DNA from: Cutibacterium granulosum
Lineage (GTDB): Bacteria > Actinomycetota > Actinomycetes > Propionibacteriales > Propionibacteriaceae
Assembly (NCBI RefSeq): GCF_900186975.1
Contig: NZ_LT906441.1
Coordinates: 434,001 to 498,000 of the forward strand
Length of the DNA: 64,000 nt
Direction of reading: 5' to 3'
Numbering within the stretch: position 1 is the first letter of the stretch; the number at the start of each line of letters is the position of its first letter. The notes beneath the pieces are model-generated. The model worked only from the letters and a program-made list of their open reading frames with translations, was not told the origin of the DNA and ran no database searches. Shown here piece after piece: positions 39,581 to 48,978 of the stretch. Both the position numbers and the translations under genes were made by a program.

Positions 39581-40366
39581 TCACCAGAAAATGAGGTAGG
39601 TGACGGACGCAAGGACAGCGCCAATCATCGGGCCGACGATCGGGACCCAGGAGTAGCCCCAGTCGGAGCCACCCTTGCCCTTGATCGGGAGGACGGCGTG
39701 GGCGACACGGGGGCCGAGGTCACGGGCCGGGTTGATGGCATATCCGGTGGGGCCACCCAGCGAGGCGCCGATGGAGACGATGAGCAGAGCGACAGCGAGC
39801 GGGCCGATGGCGGTACCGGAGAAGACACCGGTCTTGAGATCGACCGAAGCGGCGGCGGTGTAGTTCGAGATGATGACCCACAGAACCAGCACCCAGGTAC
39901 CGATGGCCTCAGTGACGGTGTTCCAGAACGGATTGCGGATCTCGGGACCAGTGGCAAAGGTGCCAAGTTTGAGAGCCGGGTCGCAGTCCTCGTCGTAGTG
40001 CTGCTTGTAGGCCAGCCACGCAATGATGGCGCCGACGAAGGCACCGAGGAACTGGGCGATGATGTAGAGGCAGATGTTACCAGCGGTGGCCTCAACTCCA
40101 GGGGCCAGATCCTTGCCTGCAAGGGCAAGACCAACTGTCACAGCCGGGTTCAGATGGCCACCGGTGCGGTAGGCCCCATAGACACCGAACATGACGCCGA
40201 AACCCCAGCCCCAGTTGATCTGAAGTGAACCAGGTCCAGGATTTCCCTTTGTCTTGGGAAGAAGATTGTTGGCGACGACGCCGACACCAAGGATGATCAG
40301 AATCATCGTTCCGAGGAACTCAGACCCGAAAATCGCGCCGGCGGACACCGTCGTTTCGAGAAGCAT
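39581..40366 (-). CDS. glpF: Glycerol facilitator (aquaglyceroporin)
   Basis: The 261-residue, six-span channel carries both pore motifs, GGHLNPAVTVG (about residue 67) and GYAINPARDLGPR (about 205). The Asp after the second NPA box marks glycerol facilitators rather than water channels. AAAGGAG precedes ATG 40366 on the minus strand; the frame is open further upstream but that part has no membrane-protein character and overlaps the divergent regulator. It is followed by glpK and is divergent from a SorC-type regulator 186 bp away. Confidence 0.95.
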   Translation of the reverse strand: MLLETTVSAGAIFGSEFLGTMILIILGVGVVANNLLPKTKGNPGPGSLQINWGWGFGVMFGVYGAYRTGGHLNPAVTVGLALAGKDLAPGVEATAGNICLYIIAQFLGAFVGAIIAWLAYKQHYDEDCDPALKLGTFATGPEIRNPFWNTVTEAIGTWVLVLWVIISNYTAAASVDLKTGVFSGTAIGPLAVALLIVSIGASLGGPTGYAINPARDLGPRVAHAVLPIKGKGGSDWGYSWVPIVGPMIGAVLASVTYLIFW

Positions 40367-40552
40367 GCGGACTCCTTTGTCTTGTGTCACCCCAGGGCAT
40401 TCATTGGCACTGGGTCTCACACAGGTCGTAACCTTGGTCGAGTGACCATGGCGGCCTCGCCCAGCTTTTGCGAGCTGGACGGTCTCAGTGAACACCTTTG
40501 ACCGATCACAGCGGTACCCTATTGAACTAACGTGCACAGGAAAGGCAAATAC

Positions 40553-41500
40553 ATGAACGAGTGGGCCGATGATGTGTGGACCGCAGCGTCGATGTACTAC
40601 CTGCAGGGCGAAACCATGGACGTCATTGCCAAGCACTTGGGTACCTCGCGATCGACCGTCTCCCGCCTGCTGAAGCAGGCCCGTGAGACGGGCCTGGTGC
40701 GCATCAGCCTTGCCCAGCCAACCAGCGCACGACAAGGGCTTGGGACCACTTATGCCCGTCTTTTCGGGGTGCGTGCCACCATCGTTCCTGTGAAGTCGGG
40801 GACCACTGAGGTCCACCGCTTGGACCAAGTAGCGCGTACCGCCGCACAGAGTCTCACCGATGCCGTCCATGACGGTTCCACGGTAGGTATTGCGTGGGGT
40901 ACCACCTTGGACGCTGTGGCACACCACATCATCCCCAAGGAGACTCGGGGGGTACACATCCTTCAAATGAATGGATCGGCCAACCCCACCTCGTCAGGCA
41001 TCCCCTACGTGGGAGAAATCACCGCCCGCATCGCCGATGCCTTCGACGCAGACGTCATTCACTTCCCCATCCCCGCCTTCTTCGACAATCCGGCCACGCG
41101 CGCATCGATGTGGAAGGAGCGCTCCATCCAGTCCGTGCTCCGCACTCGAGCCACACTGGACGTGGCCGTGTTCGGTGTCGGCGGGCTACAGGCACCAGTG
41201 CCCTCACACGTGTACTCCTCGGGATATCTCACGGAGGAGGAAATGGCTGAACTCCGCAGTAGCGGAGTGGTCGGGGACGTCAACACAGTTTTCCTGCGGG
41301 CCGACGGATCCTTCGACGTGCCGTTCAACAACCGAGCAACGGGAATGACACCCACCGAGATTCGAAAGGTGCCGCGACGTATCTGCGTGGTGGCCGGTAA
41401 AGCAAAGGCCCGTGCACTTCTGGCTGCGCTGCGAGCTCGGGTGGCCACCGATCTCATCGTCGACGACGAGACAGCGCGTGCTGTCCTGGAGCTCATGTGA
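40553..41500 (+). CDS. SorC/DeoR-type sugar-binding transcriptional regulator
   Basis: The 315-residue protein has an N-terminal helix-turn-helix (AASMYYLQGETMDVIAKHLG, STVSRLLKQARETGLV, residues 10-50) and a SorC-type phosphosugar-binding domain (TVGIAWGTTLDAVAHHI, FGVGGLQAPV, GDVNTVFLRADG). It faces away from glpF-glpK and probably controls them, with glycerol 3-phosphate or a relative as effector. AGGAAAGG at 40538-40545 fits ATG 40553 better than GTG 40532. The family is clear; the target is inferred from divergent arrangement. Confidence 0.88.
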   Translation: MNEWADDVWTAASMYYLQGETMDVIAKHLGTSRSTVSRLLKQARETGLVRISLAQPTSARQGLGTTYARLFGVRATIVPVKSGTTEVHRLDQVARTAAQSLTDAVHDGSTVGIAWGTTLDAVAHHIIPKETRGVHILQMNGSANPTSSGIPYVGEITARIADAFDADVIHFPIPAFFDNPATRASMWKERSIQSVLRTRATLDVAVFGVGGLQAPVPSHVYSSGYLTEEEMAELRSSGVVGDVNTVFLRADGSFDVPFNNRATGMTPTEIRKVPRRICVVAGKAKARALLAALRARVATDLIVDDETARAVLELM

Positions 41501-41560
41501 GGCCAAGACTGCGCCAGCGCTCTGGACAGGCCAGCACCAGCTCTGGAGAGGCATGGCAGC

Positions 41561-41650
41561 GTCCGGCCAGTATCCTCACGGGTTGGACTGAGGGACCCAA
41601 AAGGTTTTCGGCGTTCTTGGTCCGGCCAGTAGTTGGATCCTCACGGGTTG
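41561..41650. repeat. Direct repeat pair with a 5-base indel
   Basis: GTCCGGCCAGTA plus TCCTCACGGGTTG is contiguous at 41561-41585 and recurs at 41620-41650, where GTTGG is inserted between the two parts. Confidence 0.75.
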
Positions 41651-41955
41651 AGCTTTGCAGCTGACGGTCCTTGTTGACACACCTACCGAGGGTGACGGGC
41701 GGTTTCACAGAGCATCGTGGCTCATGTGCCTGCCGCACTACCAGCATCTATGACTTGGCTCGTACTGGGCAACTCAGCGCAACCGTCATGACCTGTACTG
41801 CCGCACTCGCATTGCAACGCAGATTTCTCTCACCGCTGCCCATCCTGGTTCCACCGCTGCTCATCCTGGTAAGGCACGAGAACCGTGCCACTCCGGGAAC
41901 AAAAAACACACGCGAGGCGCGGACACGTCACCACAAAGACTCGCTCCACCGTGGA

Positions 41956-41972
41956 GTGTCAAAAATTGCACG
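41956..41972 (-). repeat. Dispersed element, ATTGC variant
   Basis: GTGTCAAAAATTGCACG is intergenic. Confidence 0.5.
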
Positions 41973-42186
41973 TTCCAGATCCTGCACACTGGATCGCATG
42001 ATGTGAATGGGGTGAGTCCTCTTCATCGCCAAGCCACGACAGATCCGTTCACCACTTGACCGCGGCAGACCCGGCACGAGCTCCCGAACGGACGACTGTT
42101 GTTGCGTGTGATGGTTGCCGGATTCATACGCAGCGAAGAACCTCACGCACGAGCCACGGATCCACCGGTTCGCAGCCCGATACGCA

Positions 42187-42204
42187 ATGTCAATTTTTGT
42201 CAGC
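42187..42204 (+). repeat. Dispersed TGACA-T5-TGTCA element
   Basis: ATGTCAATTTTTGTCAGC lies 34 bp past the HtrA-like gene stop. It is close to a full palindrome. Confidence 0.6.
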
Positions 42205-42237
42205 AGGACTGCGTCACCAGCCCTGCTCTGTCACATC

Positions 42238-43632
42238 TCAACGCTTGGCGTCACGAAGAGTTGCCGTAACTTCCTGATCCTTGCCATCCCGCAGGATCTT
42301 GATCTTGACCGTGCTACCGACGGGTTGTTCCCGAACTCGCGCCACCAGCGAGGTACTCGACCCAACCGTGGTGCCATTCACCGCAACGATGAGGTCATTC
42401 TTCTTGATCCCCGCTTTGTCTGCGACTCCTCCCGGAGTCACGGTGCGCACCAGAGCTCCCATCATCTTGGAACCGTCAGATTTCTCGGCCTGGGCGTCCG
42501 AGGCTGACAACCCCAGCAGCGCGTGTCGAGCCTTGCCGTTGCTTATCAACTGATCGGCAATGTTCTTCACTTGATTGGCCGGGATGGCGAAACCAATGCC
42601 GATGCTCCCGGAGGTGTTGCCATCCTCACTCGACGACAAGGACGCAATTGAGGAGTTGATACCGATGAGCCGACCCTCGGAATCCACCAGTGCACCGCCC
42701 GAGTTTCCCGGGTTGATGGGGGCGGAAGTCTGGATGGCATTGGTGACGACGACATCGGTGTTGCGGATCACGCCTTCTCGCTCACCACTGGTGGTCACCG
42801 GACGGTTGAGCGCCGAGATGACACCAGTCGTCACTGAGCCGGACAGCCCCAAAGGATTCCCGATCGCCATCACGCCTTGCCCAACGACGAGTTTTCCCGA
42901 GTCGGCGAATTGAATGGGTTTGAGGCCCTTGGGGACGGTGTTGAGTTTGAGAACGGCCAAGTCACTAGACGGATCAGTTCCCACGACTGAGGCGTCATAG
43001 GCCAGATTTCCCATCGCGACACTGATCGAACCAGACCGAGATGCTCCAGCCACCACGTGATTGTTCGTGATGATGTGACCCTTGTCGTCGACGATGACTC
43101 CGGATCCCTGACCGCCACCATTGGTGGTCTGCACCTGGATCGACACGACGGAATCCGTGACCTTCTTGGCGGTTGAGGTCCAGTCCTTGGTGGAGACTGG
43201 CGCTGCAGGTTTGTCGTCACTTTTGCCCAAGGCTGGGGCAGACGATGCCTGACTCACCTGAGGTGTCTCATTGGCGACGTACCAACCAGCAGCACCACCG
43301 GCACCAATGGCGAGCAGCAGCGCGAGAAGCCCTCCCGCGACGGTCCGCCCAGAGCCTCTCCTCGTGCCCTTGGTCGTCGTGGCAGGCGCCGCCGACGATC
43401 TGTCATCACGCTGGGGACCGGGAGGTGTGGACGGTTGGGATGCCGTACCCCATGCGCTGCCACCCCACTGCTGAGATTTTCCTGCTGACGAGCCACCAGT
43501 GCCCCAGGGGGACCCATTTTCTGATGCGTGTGGGGTTCCGCTCCATGGATCGTTGGCACCTCGGGAGCTCTCATGGTCGTGCGGCACCCACGAGTCAGGA
43601 CGCGAGTCGGGCGAGTTCTGGTTATCCGTCAT
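42238..43632 (-). CDS. HtrA/DegP-like serine protease with PDZ domain
   Basis: This 464-residue membrane-anchored protease has a Gly/Ser/Pro-rich cytoplasmic N-terminus (~95 residues) and one span (VAGGLLALLLAIGAGGAAGW, about 97-116). The trypsin-like domain contains the catalytic histidine in ITNNHVVAG, the aspartate in SSDLAVLKL and the serine in INPGNSGGALVD. A C-terminal PDZ domain (VTPGGVADKAGIKKNDLIVAVNG) ends the protein. It acts outside the membrane in protein quality control and is typical of actinobacterial PepD/HtrA proteins. All catalytic residues are intact. Confidence 0.93.
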   Translation of the reverse strand: MTDNQNSPDSRPDSWVPHDHESSRGANDPWSGTPHASENGSPWGTGGSSAGKSQQWGGSAWGTASQPSTPPGPQRDDRSSAAPATTTKGTRRGSGRTVAGGLLALLLAIGAGGAAGWYVANETPQVSQASSAPALGKSDDKPAAPVSTKDWTSTAKKVTDSVVSIQVQTTNGGGQGSGVIVDDKGHIITNNHVVAGASRSGSISVAMGNLAYDASVVGTDPSSDLAVLKLNTVPKGLKPIQFADSGKLVVGQGVMAIGNPLGLSGSVTTGVISALNRPVTTSGEREGVIRNTDVVVTNAIQTSAPINPGNSGGALVDSEGRLIGINSSIASLSSSEDGNTSGSIGIGFAIPANQVKNIADQLISNGKARHALLGLSASDAQAEKSDGSKMMGALVRTVTPGGVADKAGIKKNDLIVAVNGTTVGSSTSLVARVREQPVGSTVKIKILRDGKDQEVTATLRDAKR

Positions 43633-43658
43633 GACTCAATGATGCATCACGCCCTGGG

Positions 43659-43676
43659 AGTCAAAAATGTCGTTTC
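43659..43676 (-). repeat. Dispersed TGACA-T5 element
   Basis: AGTCAAAAATGTCGTTTC lies 27 bp upstream of the protease start codon. Confidence 0.55.
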
Positions 43677-43715
43677 GGGACATGGCAGGGGCACTCCACA
43701 TGCGACCTGGGTGCG

Positions 43716-43733
43716 CTGACGTCAAAAATGACC
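43716..43733 (-). repeat. Dispersed element, ATGAC variant
   Basis: CTGACGTCAAAAATGACC lies 57 bp from the previous copy. Confidence 0.5.
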
Positions 43734-44102
43734 TAGCCTCAGCGTCGGAGAACTGGTTTGGAGGGATTGGCCCGAAGCCACAAGGCACCAGCCAAGGCTG
43801 TGAAAACCATCGGTTCCTCACACACCATGTCAGTCACCCAATCAGATCCCATGGTCGGTGCCTGGTGTGTCCTGCTGAGTCATGGGCATTCTGTGCTCGT
43901 CACGTCCCATACTTGTGACGCACTCAAGCAGTGAAGACCGGGAACAATAACGCCATGTCATACGCTCACCCTTATAGGCACACAATCCATCGACAAGTAG
44001 AGTGAACCAGCTCCGTCACTTGGTATCTCGACCCGCGGTGGCACCATGCCTCATTCGCACCCCGCGACAAAGTCGCGAACTGATCCGCAAGGAGAGCTTT
44101 CG

Positions 44103-45128
44103 ATGAGCACAGATCCCATCATGACCTCCCCCCTGGTTGGGGGGATCACCCTGTCCGATCCCGGCCAGGCCAGCAAGCCGTCCACTGCCGCCCCCACCAA
44201 CGACGGCGAGGTCCGTGACGTCATCATCGTGGGATCGGGTCCAGCCGGATACACTGCCGCGATCTACAGCGGCCGTGCCGGACTGCATCCGCTCGTCTTC
44301 GAGGGGAGTGCTGACGCCGGTGGAGCCCTCATGCAGACCACCGAGGTGGAGAATTTCCCCGGTTTCCCCGACGCAATTCTGGGCCCAGATCTCATGGCCC
44401 AGATGCGTTCCCAGGCCGAACGGTTTGGCGCCGAGCTCATTACTGACGACATCGTCGAGGCCAACCTCTCCGGGGAGATCAAAACCGTCACCGATACGGA
44501 CGGCAACGTCCATCGCGCCAAGACCGTCATCCTGGCCATGGGTGCGGCTCACCGCAAACTCCAGATCGAGGACGAAGCTCGGCTCTCCGGGCGTGGAGTG
44601 TCGTGGTGCGCCACCTGTGACGGGTTCTTCTTCCGCGACAAGGACATTGCCGTCATTGGCGGCGGTGACTCTGCCATGGAGGAGGCGACTTTCCTCACCC
44701 GGTTCGCCAAATCGGTGACTGTGATTCACCGACGCGACGCTCTGCGCGCCAGTCAGGCGATGATCGACCGGGCCATGGCAGACCCCAAGATCAAGTGGGC
44801 ATGGAACAGTCAGGTCGTCGGTATGGATGGGGAGACCAAACTCACCGGCATCACGCTCAAGGACACGGTTACTGGCGAAAAACGTCACCTCGAGGTGTCC
44901 GGTGTCTTCGAGGCGATCGGGCTCGATCCCCGATCCCAGCTCGTCTCCGACGAAGTCACAGTCGACAAGGGTGGCTACGTCGTGTGCGATGAACCCAGCA
45001 CTCGTACCAGTCTTCCTGGCGTCTTCGCCTGTGGAGACCTGGTGGATTCCCATTACCAGCAAGCGATCACAGCTGCCGGCTCCGGTTGCCGCGCTGCCCT
45101 GGACGCCCAGGGATATCTGGCCTCCTGA
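44103..45128 (+). CDS. trxB: Thioredoxin reductase
   Basis: The 341-residue NADPH- and FAD-dependent enzyme reduces thioredoxin. FAD-binding [21 protein letters not shown] (about residues 40-60), the redox pair [10 protein letters not shown] (about 178-187), NADPH-binding [13 protein letters not shown] and C-terminal [23 protein letters not shown] are intact. ATG 44103 has AAGGAGAGC at 44090-44098; the ~35-residue N-terminal extension is unconserved. In relatives trxB and trxA are adjacent; here they are separated by 3.5 kb holding the RluA-like and CAMP-factor genes. Confidence 0.96.
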   Translation: MSTDPIMTSPLVGGITLSDPGQASKPSTAAPTNDGEVRDVIIVGSGPAGYTAAIYSGRAGLHPLVFEGSADAGGALMQTTEVENFPGFPDAILGPDLMAQMRSQAERFGAELITDDIVEANLSGEIKTVTDTDGNVHRAKTVILAMGAAHRKLQIEDEARLSGRGVSWCATCDGFFFRDKDIAVIGGGDSAMEEATFLTRFAKSVTVIHRRDALRASQAMIDRAMADPKIKWAWNSQVVGMDGETKLTGITLKDTVTGEKRHLEVSGVFEAIGLDPRSQLVSDEVTVDKGGYVVCDEPSTRTSLPGVFACGDLVDSHYQQAITAAGSGCRAALDAQGYLAS

Positions 45129-45265
45129 CGGTGGCGTTCCCGGCGCTCAGGCCCGGAAAGCACCACATCTGCTCCTGGGCGTCGGCCCTGACCCTACGGC
45201 CTTGACATCTATCGGGAAGACCCACCTCTGATCCACCGAGGTCATTTCCACTTCGTCAGCCGGGT

Positions 45266-45283
45266 CTGACAATTTTTGTCAGC
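45266..45283. repeat. Dispersed element, perfectly palindromic copy
   Basis: CTGACAA-TTT-TTGTCAG is an exact inverted repeat and the most symmetric copy in the window; it defines the consensus well. Confidence 0.7.
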
Positions 45284-45327
45284 TCGCCGGCGCGGGGCGC
45301 AACAAACTGCGTTGTGCAGGCTCCAGC

Positions 45328-45370
45328 CGATGTTTTTGTCCACGAAAGCATCTCGTGGACAAAAACATCG
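45328..45370. terminator. Perfect 18-bp inverted repeat, bidirectional terminator candidate
   Basis: CGATGTTTTTGTCCACGA (45328-45345) is followed by a 7-base loop and its exact reverse complement (45353-45370). It lies between convergent trxB and the RluA-like gene, 7 bp from the latter's stop. Each arm contains a T5GTC core like the dispersed element, and TTGTCCACG, one base off the actinobacterial DnaA box. Confidence 0.75.
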
Positions 45371-45377
45371 TCAGTAC

Positions 45378-47003
45378 TCACGCGTCGCCCGGTATCCACG
45401 CGTTACCTCTGTCTTTGCCCCGGGGCTGGCTTGCCTCCGTGCTGGGCCAGCAACTGAGCTCAAGCTGCGAGGTGAACATGCGTTGCTCACCGGTGATGGG
45501 GTCGACGAAACTCATCCGGTAGGCCTGTAATTGAAGCGGCCGGGAGAAATCGTCAATGGAAACATCGAGCAGTTGCGGATAGAACGGATCGTTGAGAATC
45601 GGTGCACCCAGGCTCCACATGTGCAGCCGAATCTGGTGAGTCCGGCCAGTCAGCGGGATTGCCTCGTACAGTGCCAGATCTCCTCGACGTTCCACCAACC
45701 GAATTTCGGTTACGGCATTCGGTTCTCGACCGCTCACCTGTTGCGCCTGCAGAACGCCGCGTTCCTTGATGATGTGACTGCTCACTCGCACCCCGCCATC
45801 ACAGTGCTCAAGCCACACAGGGCCGCCGGACAAATTCTCCGCGTCGCTTCGGGCAGGGTTGGGCAACCTTCCCGAGCTCGACCTTTCCTGTAGGTCAGTA
45901 GCACTGGTCCGATGACGACTTTCGAACTGATCAACGGTGTTGTCATGTCCAGCCTCGCTGGAGCGCATCGGTGACTGACAAAAATTGTCGCCACCGCCAC
46001 CCTTTCGCCACTGGAAGGCCTCACCCTGCGATGAGGTGACAGAAATCGCACGATCCCCCGGATCAGAAGGATCACGCCGTTGCCCAGACGTCAATGACTG
46101 GTCACCATCCTTGTGGGGAAGCCCATTGCTCTTGGTCTTCACGTACTGCCCAGCACAATTCGACTCACTCGTGTCCTGTCCAAAAAGATCATCCCTGCCC
46201 TCAGGCGAGCATTCCTGTTCCCGATGATCCTGTGACGTGACAGAAATCGCGTCCCCGTCGTGTGCGCTGTCTCCAAATGCTGTAGCTGAGCTATCCCTGG
46301 AAGCTGCCACGTCGGGAGATGTCGCTGTCTCATCTTCTCCCAACCTCCCGAAGCCATGTGCAGAACCAGAGGGCGAGTCACCGATCACCCCCAGCGGTCC
46401 ATCATCCATCTCGTCAAAATCCAGCCAGGGTGCCACTAACCGATACGTCTTGCGCACCTGTCGACGTTCGAAAAGCGTCTGGTACGGGCATCGCCACTGT
46501 CGAGCGCAGGTGAGCATGAGGACACCGGATGTGACCCGGTCCAGACGATGCGCCACAGTCAGTTCCGGCATCTGGAGTTGCGTACGCAACTTGACGACAA
46601 CTGATTCCAACACATGCTGGCCTCGCGGGATTGACGACAGGAAATGTGGTTTGTCCACAACGAGGATGCGCTCGTCCTGATACAGGATCCCGATGGGGAA
46701 TGGCACTGGCTTCTCATCTGGCAGATCACGATGGAAGAAGATGAAATACTGCGGCTCGAAGGTGGTCATCGCAGTGATCGGTACCCCATCCTGGGTGACA
46801 AATTTCTTCTCAGTGATCATCTCGTCGATACGCGATGGAGTGATCCGAGTGAGTTTCTCGACGAGGAAGTCCCGCAGGGCGGGCCATGGCCACCGATTCA
46901 CGATGCCCCGGTCGTGCGAAAGCCGTCGACACTGTCCATGGTCGGGTGTACGCACCCAGGCTGATTCCAAACCGTGACGTTGCGGCAATGGTGAACGAGG
47001 CAC
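45378..47003 (-). CDS. RluA-type pseudouridine synthase with a ~200-residue insertion
   Basis: The protein isomerises uridine to pseudouridine in an RNA. The usual core is split in two. Residues 1-200 contain SPLPQRHGLESAWVRTPD, the S4-like start, and the catalytic AHRLDRVTSGVLMLT (aspartate 155). Residues 401-541 contain the GRTHQIRLHMWSLGAPILND motif. Between them about 200 residues (201-400) are polar, low in hydrophobics and unlike any domain I know, making the protein 541 instead of about 300 residues. Three dispersed elements are translated in this insert, two of them as AISVTS. The frame is open throughout, so the gene is not obviously broken. GTG start at 47003. Confidence 0.88.
   Translation of the reverse strand: MPRSPLPQRHGLESAWVRTPDHGQCRRLSHDRGIVNRWPWPALRDFLVEKLTRITPSRIDEMITEKKFVTQDGVPITAMTTFEPQYFIFFHRDLPDEKPVPFPIGILYQDERILVVDKPHFLSSIPRGQHVLESVVVKLRTQLQMPELTVAHRLDRVTSGVLMLTCARQWRCPYQTLFERRQVRKTYRLVAPWLDFDEMDDGPLGVIGDSPSGSAHGFGRLGEDETATSPDVAASRDSSATAFGDSAHDGDAISVTSQDHREQECSPEGRDDLFGQDTSESNCAGQYVKTKSNGLPHKDGDQSLTSGQRRDPSDPGDRAISVTSSQGEAFQWRKGGGGDNFCQSPMRSSEAGHDNTVDQFESRHRTSATDLQERSSSGRLPNPARSDAENLSGGPVWLEHCDGGVRVSSHIIKERGVLQAQQVSGREPNAVTEIRLVERRGDLALYEAIPLTGRTHQIRLHMWSLGAPILNDPFYPQLLDVSIDDFSRPLQLQAYRMSFVDPITGEQRMFTSQLELSCWPSTEASQPRGKDRGNAWIPGDA
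45975..45992 (-). repeat. Dispersed TGACA-T5-TGTCA element in the RluA insertion
   Basis: CTGACAAAAATTGTCGCC lies in the coding insertion, translated in antisense as GDNFCQS. Confidence 0.6.
46035..46052 (-). repeat. Dispersed element, AGAAATCGC variant, in the RluA insertion
   Basis: GGTGACAGAAATCGCACG lies 60 bp from the previous copy and is translated as RAISVT. Confidence 0.5.
46236..46253 (-). repeat. Dispersed element, AGAAATCGC variant, in the RluA insertion
   Basis: CGTGACAGAAATCGCGTC shares GTGACAGAAATCGC with the copy at 46035 and is translated as DAISVT. Confidence 0.5.
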
Positions 47004-47149
47004 CCGCCAAGCCTAGACCGTGTGTCCAGGTGACAGATGCCTCGTTCAGACAGATCTTTCCGTGTGAGCCCGCAGAAAGGGGTCACGGCGAAAATTTTGT
47101 GAGTGGGTACGCTTGCTCAGGTTCTACCTGATCAAGCGATTTTCACGGA

Positions 47150-47971
47150 TCAAGCAGCTTTCTTGTCCTGAGCGGGAGCCTTCTTCTCCTTGTCGGGAGC
47201 AGCAAGAGCCTTCTGGTAGGCGTCGTTCAGCTCGGCCTCGGCAGCCTTGCAGTCACCCACAGTGGACTTGGCGCGGAACCACACACCAACAGCCTTCGCG
47301 ATCTCCTTGTTGAGCTCCTTGATGACGGCCCGATCCTTCTTACCAGCAAGGTTCTTCGCGCGGTTGTGACGCACCTGCCAAATGGCCTTGTTCAGATGCG
47401 ACTTCGTGTAGATGGTAGCGGGATCGGTGTCCTTGAGGTCCGGCATGGCCAGGCCTGCCTTGTAACGGTCCTTGACAGCGGCGATCTCAGCAGTGATCTC
47501 GTCCTTGGTGGTCATTGGGTCGACGAGGATGACAACGGCCTTGGTGATCTCCAGACCCATGGTGACATTGGCCTGACGCGGCTTGGTCTGGAAATTGTTG
47601 ACGGAGTCATGGATCGTCTGGCCGATGGTGGTGACGAGCTGAACGCGTGCGCTCAGGGTGTCCAGCTTGTAGAACGGAACCTTGCCCGTGGCGATCTTCT
47701 GTGCAGCACGGCGCAGATTGAACACAGTGTGCAACAGATCAACGACCTGGTCCTTGTACTCACCAGCCGGGAGGAACTTGAGCAGATCGCCGAGCTTGTC
47801 AGCCTGTCCATCAAGATCCTTGATGATGCTCTTGGCATGATCAGCATCGGAGGACGAGACGGGAGCAGTACGGATGAGGGGGGCGGGATCCGCGGCAGCC
47901 TGGGCTGGAAGAGTGACGGGCACGAGCAGGGCACCGGCAACCAGCGGAGCTGCCATGTACTTCAACTTCAT
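47150..47971 (-). CDS. CAMP factor (co-haemolysin)
   Basis: This 273-residue secreted protein belongs to the CAMP-factor family, known from group B streptococci and from Cutibacterium, where several paralogues are made. It enhances sphingomyelinase-type haemolysis and binds membranes. The signal peptide (MKLKYMAAPLVAGALLVPVTLPAQAAA without the tail, residues 1-27) is followed by an all-helical body including LLKFLPAGEYKDQVVDLLHT and TMGLEITKAVVILVDPMTT. The end is a Lys/Ala/Pro-rich tail. Which CAMP paralogue it is cannot be told. Presence of the gene is the main taxonomic clue in the window. Confidence 0.9.
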   Translation of the reverse strand: MKLKYMAAPLVAGALLVPVTLPAQAAADPAPLIRTAPVSSSDADHAKSIIKDLDGQADKLGDLLKFLPAGEYKDQVVDLLHTVFNLRRAAQKIATGKVPFYKLDTLSARVQLVTTIGQTIHDSVNNFQTKPRQANVTMGLEITKAVVILVDPMTTKDEITAEIAAVKDRYKAGLAMPDLKDTDPATIYTKSHLNKAIWQVRHNRAKNLAGKKDRAVIKELNKEIAKAVGVWFRAKSTVGDCKAAEAELNDAYQKALAAPDKEKKAPAQDKKAA

Positions 47972-48651
47972 AAGAGTTCTCCTGTTGCAGAAAGTAGTGC
48001 CTGCCTTGTGGAGGCACGCCCAATATACATTCCTGTTATACGTTCATGCAAACTCGCTACCCCACCTTCCACCGCAACAGACCAGTCACACCAGGGAACA
48101 TCACTACCTATCTGGCATCCCCACCACGAATCTGACAGACGGTCGCGTGTTCGATCAGAGCTTCTGCACGGATCGCAAGCCAAGTAACTGGGCGTCGACC
48201 CTCCAACAGTCCTGTAGCTCCCACCAGCCTTGCGGTAATGACGATCACGACGGATTCAAGAGCAAGGATAACGACAACTTGGGATGCAGGTAGCAATCTT
48301 GTGGAGGTCTCGCCTTTGTGAAAATCCTGCACTTGTGAAGAGTTGCCACACAGCAGTCGGTGTACTCGGCCGAAGCAAGCTGGCGGCTTGCACTGGAGCC
48401 ACCAGCTGCCTGACCAGGGATTCTGGCCATGGGGCCATCCGCTCACGGAGCCCTGGACGTCAACGAGGGTAGGCGGAAAATCTCATGTGAATGGGTTCCC
48501 TTGGAGACTCTTGGGTATCAACCGAGGCAGTGGTTGGCTTCATCACACGGAAGTTCAGTCTCGAGGCAACATGTGTCGGATAGGAGTTGGGGCCACCAAC
48601 CAGGCCGTCTAGGATCAGGGGCACCCCCTTTTCTCGCGTGAGAGGTCATCC
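47972..48651. other. 680-bp gap between divergent CAMP-factor and trxA genes
   Basis: No gene is supported. A relatively AT-rich spot (AATATACATTCCTGTTATAC, 48022-48041) upstream of the CAMP-factor start could hold its promoter. No full dispersed element occurs here. Confidence 0.5.
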
Positions 48652-48978
48652 ATGAGCCAAGTCATCGAGGTCACCGACGCTACCTTCAGTTCCGAGGTTG
48701 CGGGAGCAACCAAACCTGTTCTGGTCGATTACTGGGCCGACTGGTGCGCCCCATGCAAACAGCTGTCGCCCATCATCGAAGAAATCGCCGCTGCTCACAG
48801 CGACAAGATGACCTTCGCCAAGGTCGACACCAATACCAACCAGCAGCTGGCTGCCTCCCAGGGAATCATGTCGTTGCCCACCATCCAGATCTGGCAGGAC
48901 GGGCAGATCGTGAAATCCGTCCAGGGCGGCAAGACGAAGAGGGCCTTGCTCAAACTCATTGACGAGTTCATCTCATGA
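48652..48978 (+). CDS. trxA: Thioredoxin
   Basis: This 108-residue cytoplasmic disulfide reductase has a full thioredoxin fold and the active site ADWCAPCKQLSPII (cysteines 32 and 35), a slight change from the standard WCGPC (Gly to Ala). The cis-proline loop SLPTIQIW is conserved. GAGAGG lies just before the ATG. Its stop overlaps the start of the next gene (TCATGA), so the two are translationally coupled. Confidence 0.95.
   Translation: MSQVIEVTDATFSSEVAGATKPVLVDYWADWCAPCKQLSPIIEEIAAAHSDKMTFAKVDTNTNQQLAASQGIMSLPTIQIWQDGQIVKSVQGGKTKRALLKLIDEFIS

Larger units (their letters stand above)
41501..42237. other. 737-bp gene-free stretch
   Basis: It contains an imperfect direct repeat at 41561, and dispersed elements at 41956 and 42187 close to the protease stop. 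No gene is supported. Confidence 0.55.
43633..44102. other. 470-bp gap between divergent protease and trxB genes
   Basis: Two dispersed elements (43659, 43716) lie in the same orientation near the protease start. Promoters of both genes must lie here; none could be assigned with confidence. Confidence 0.5.
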
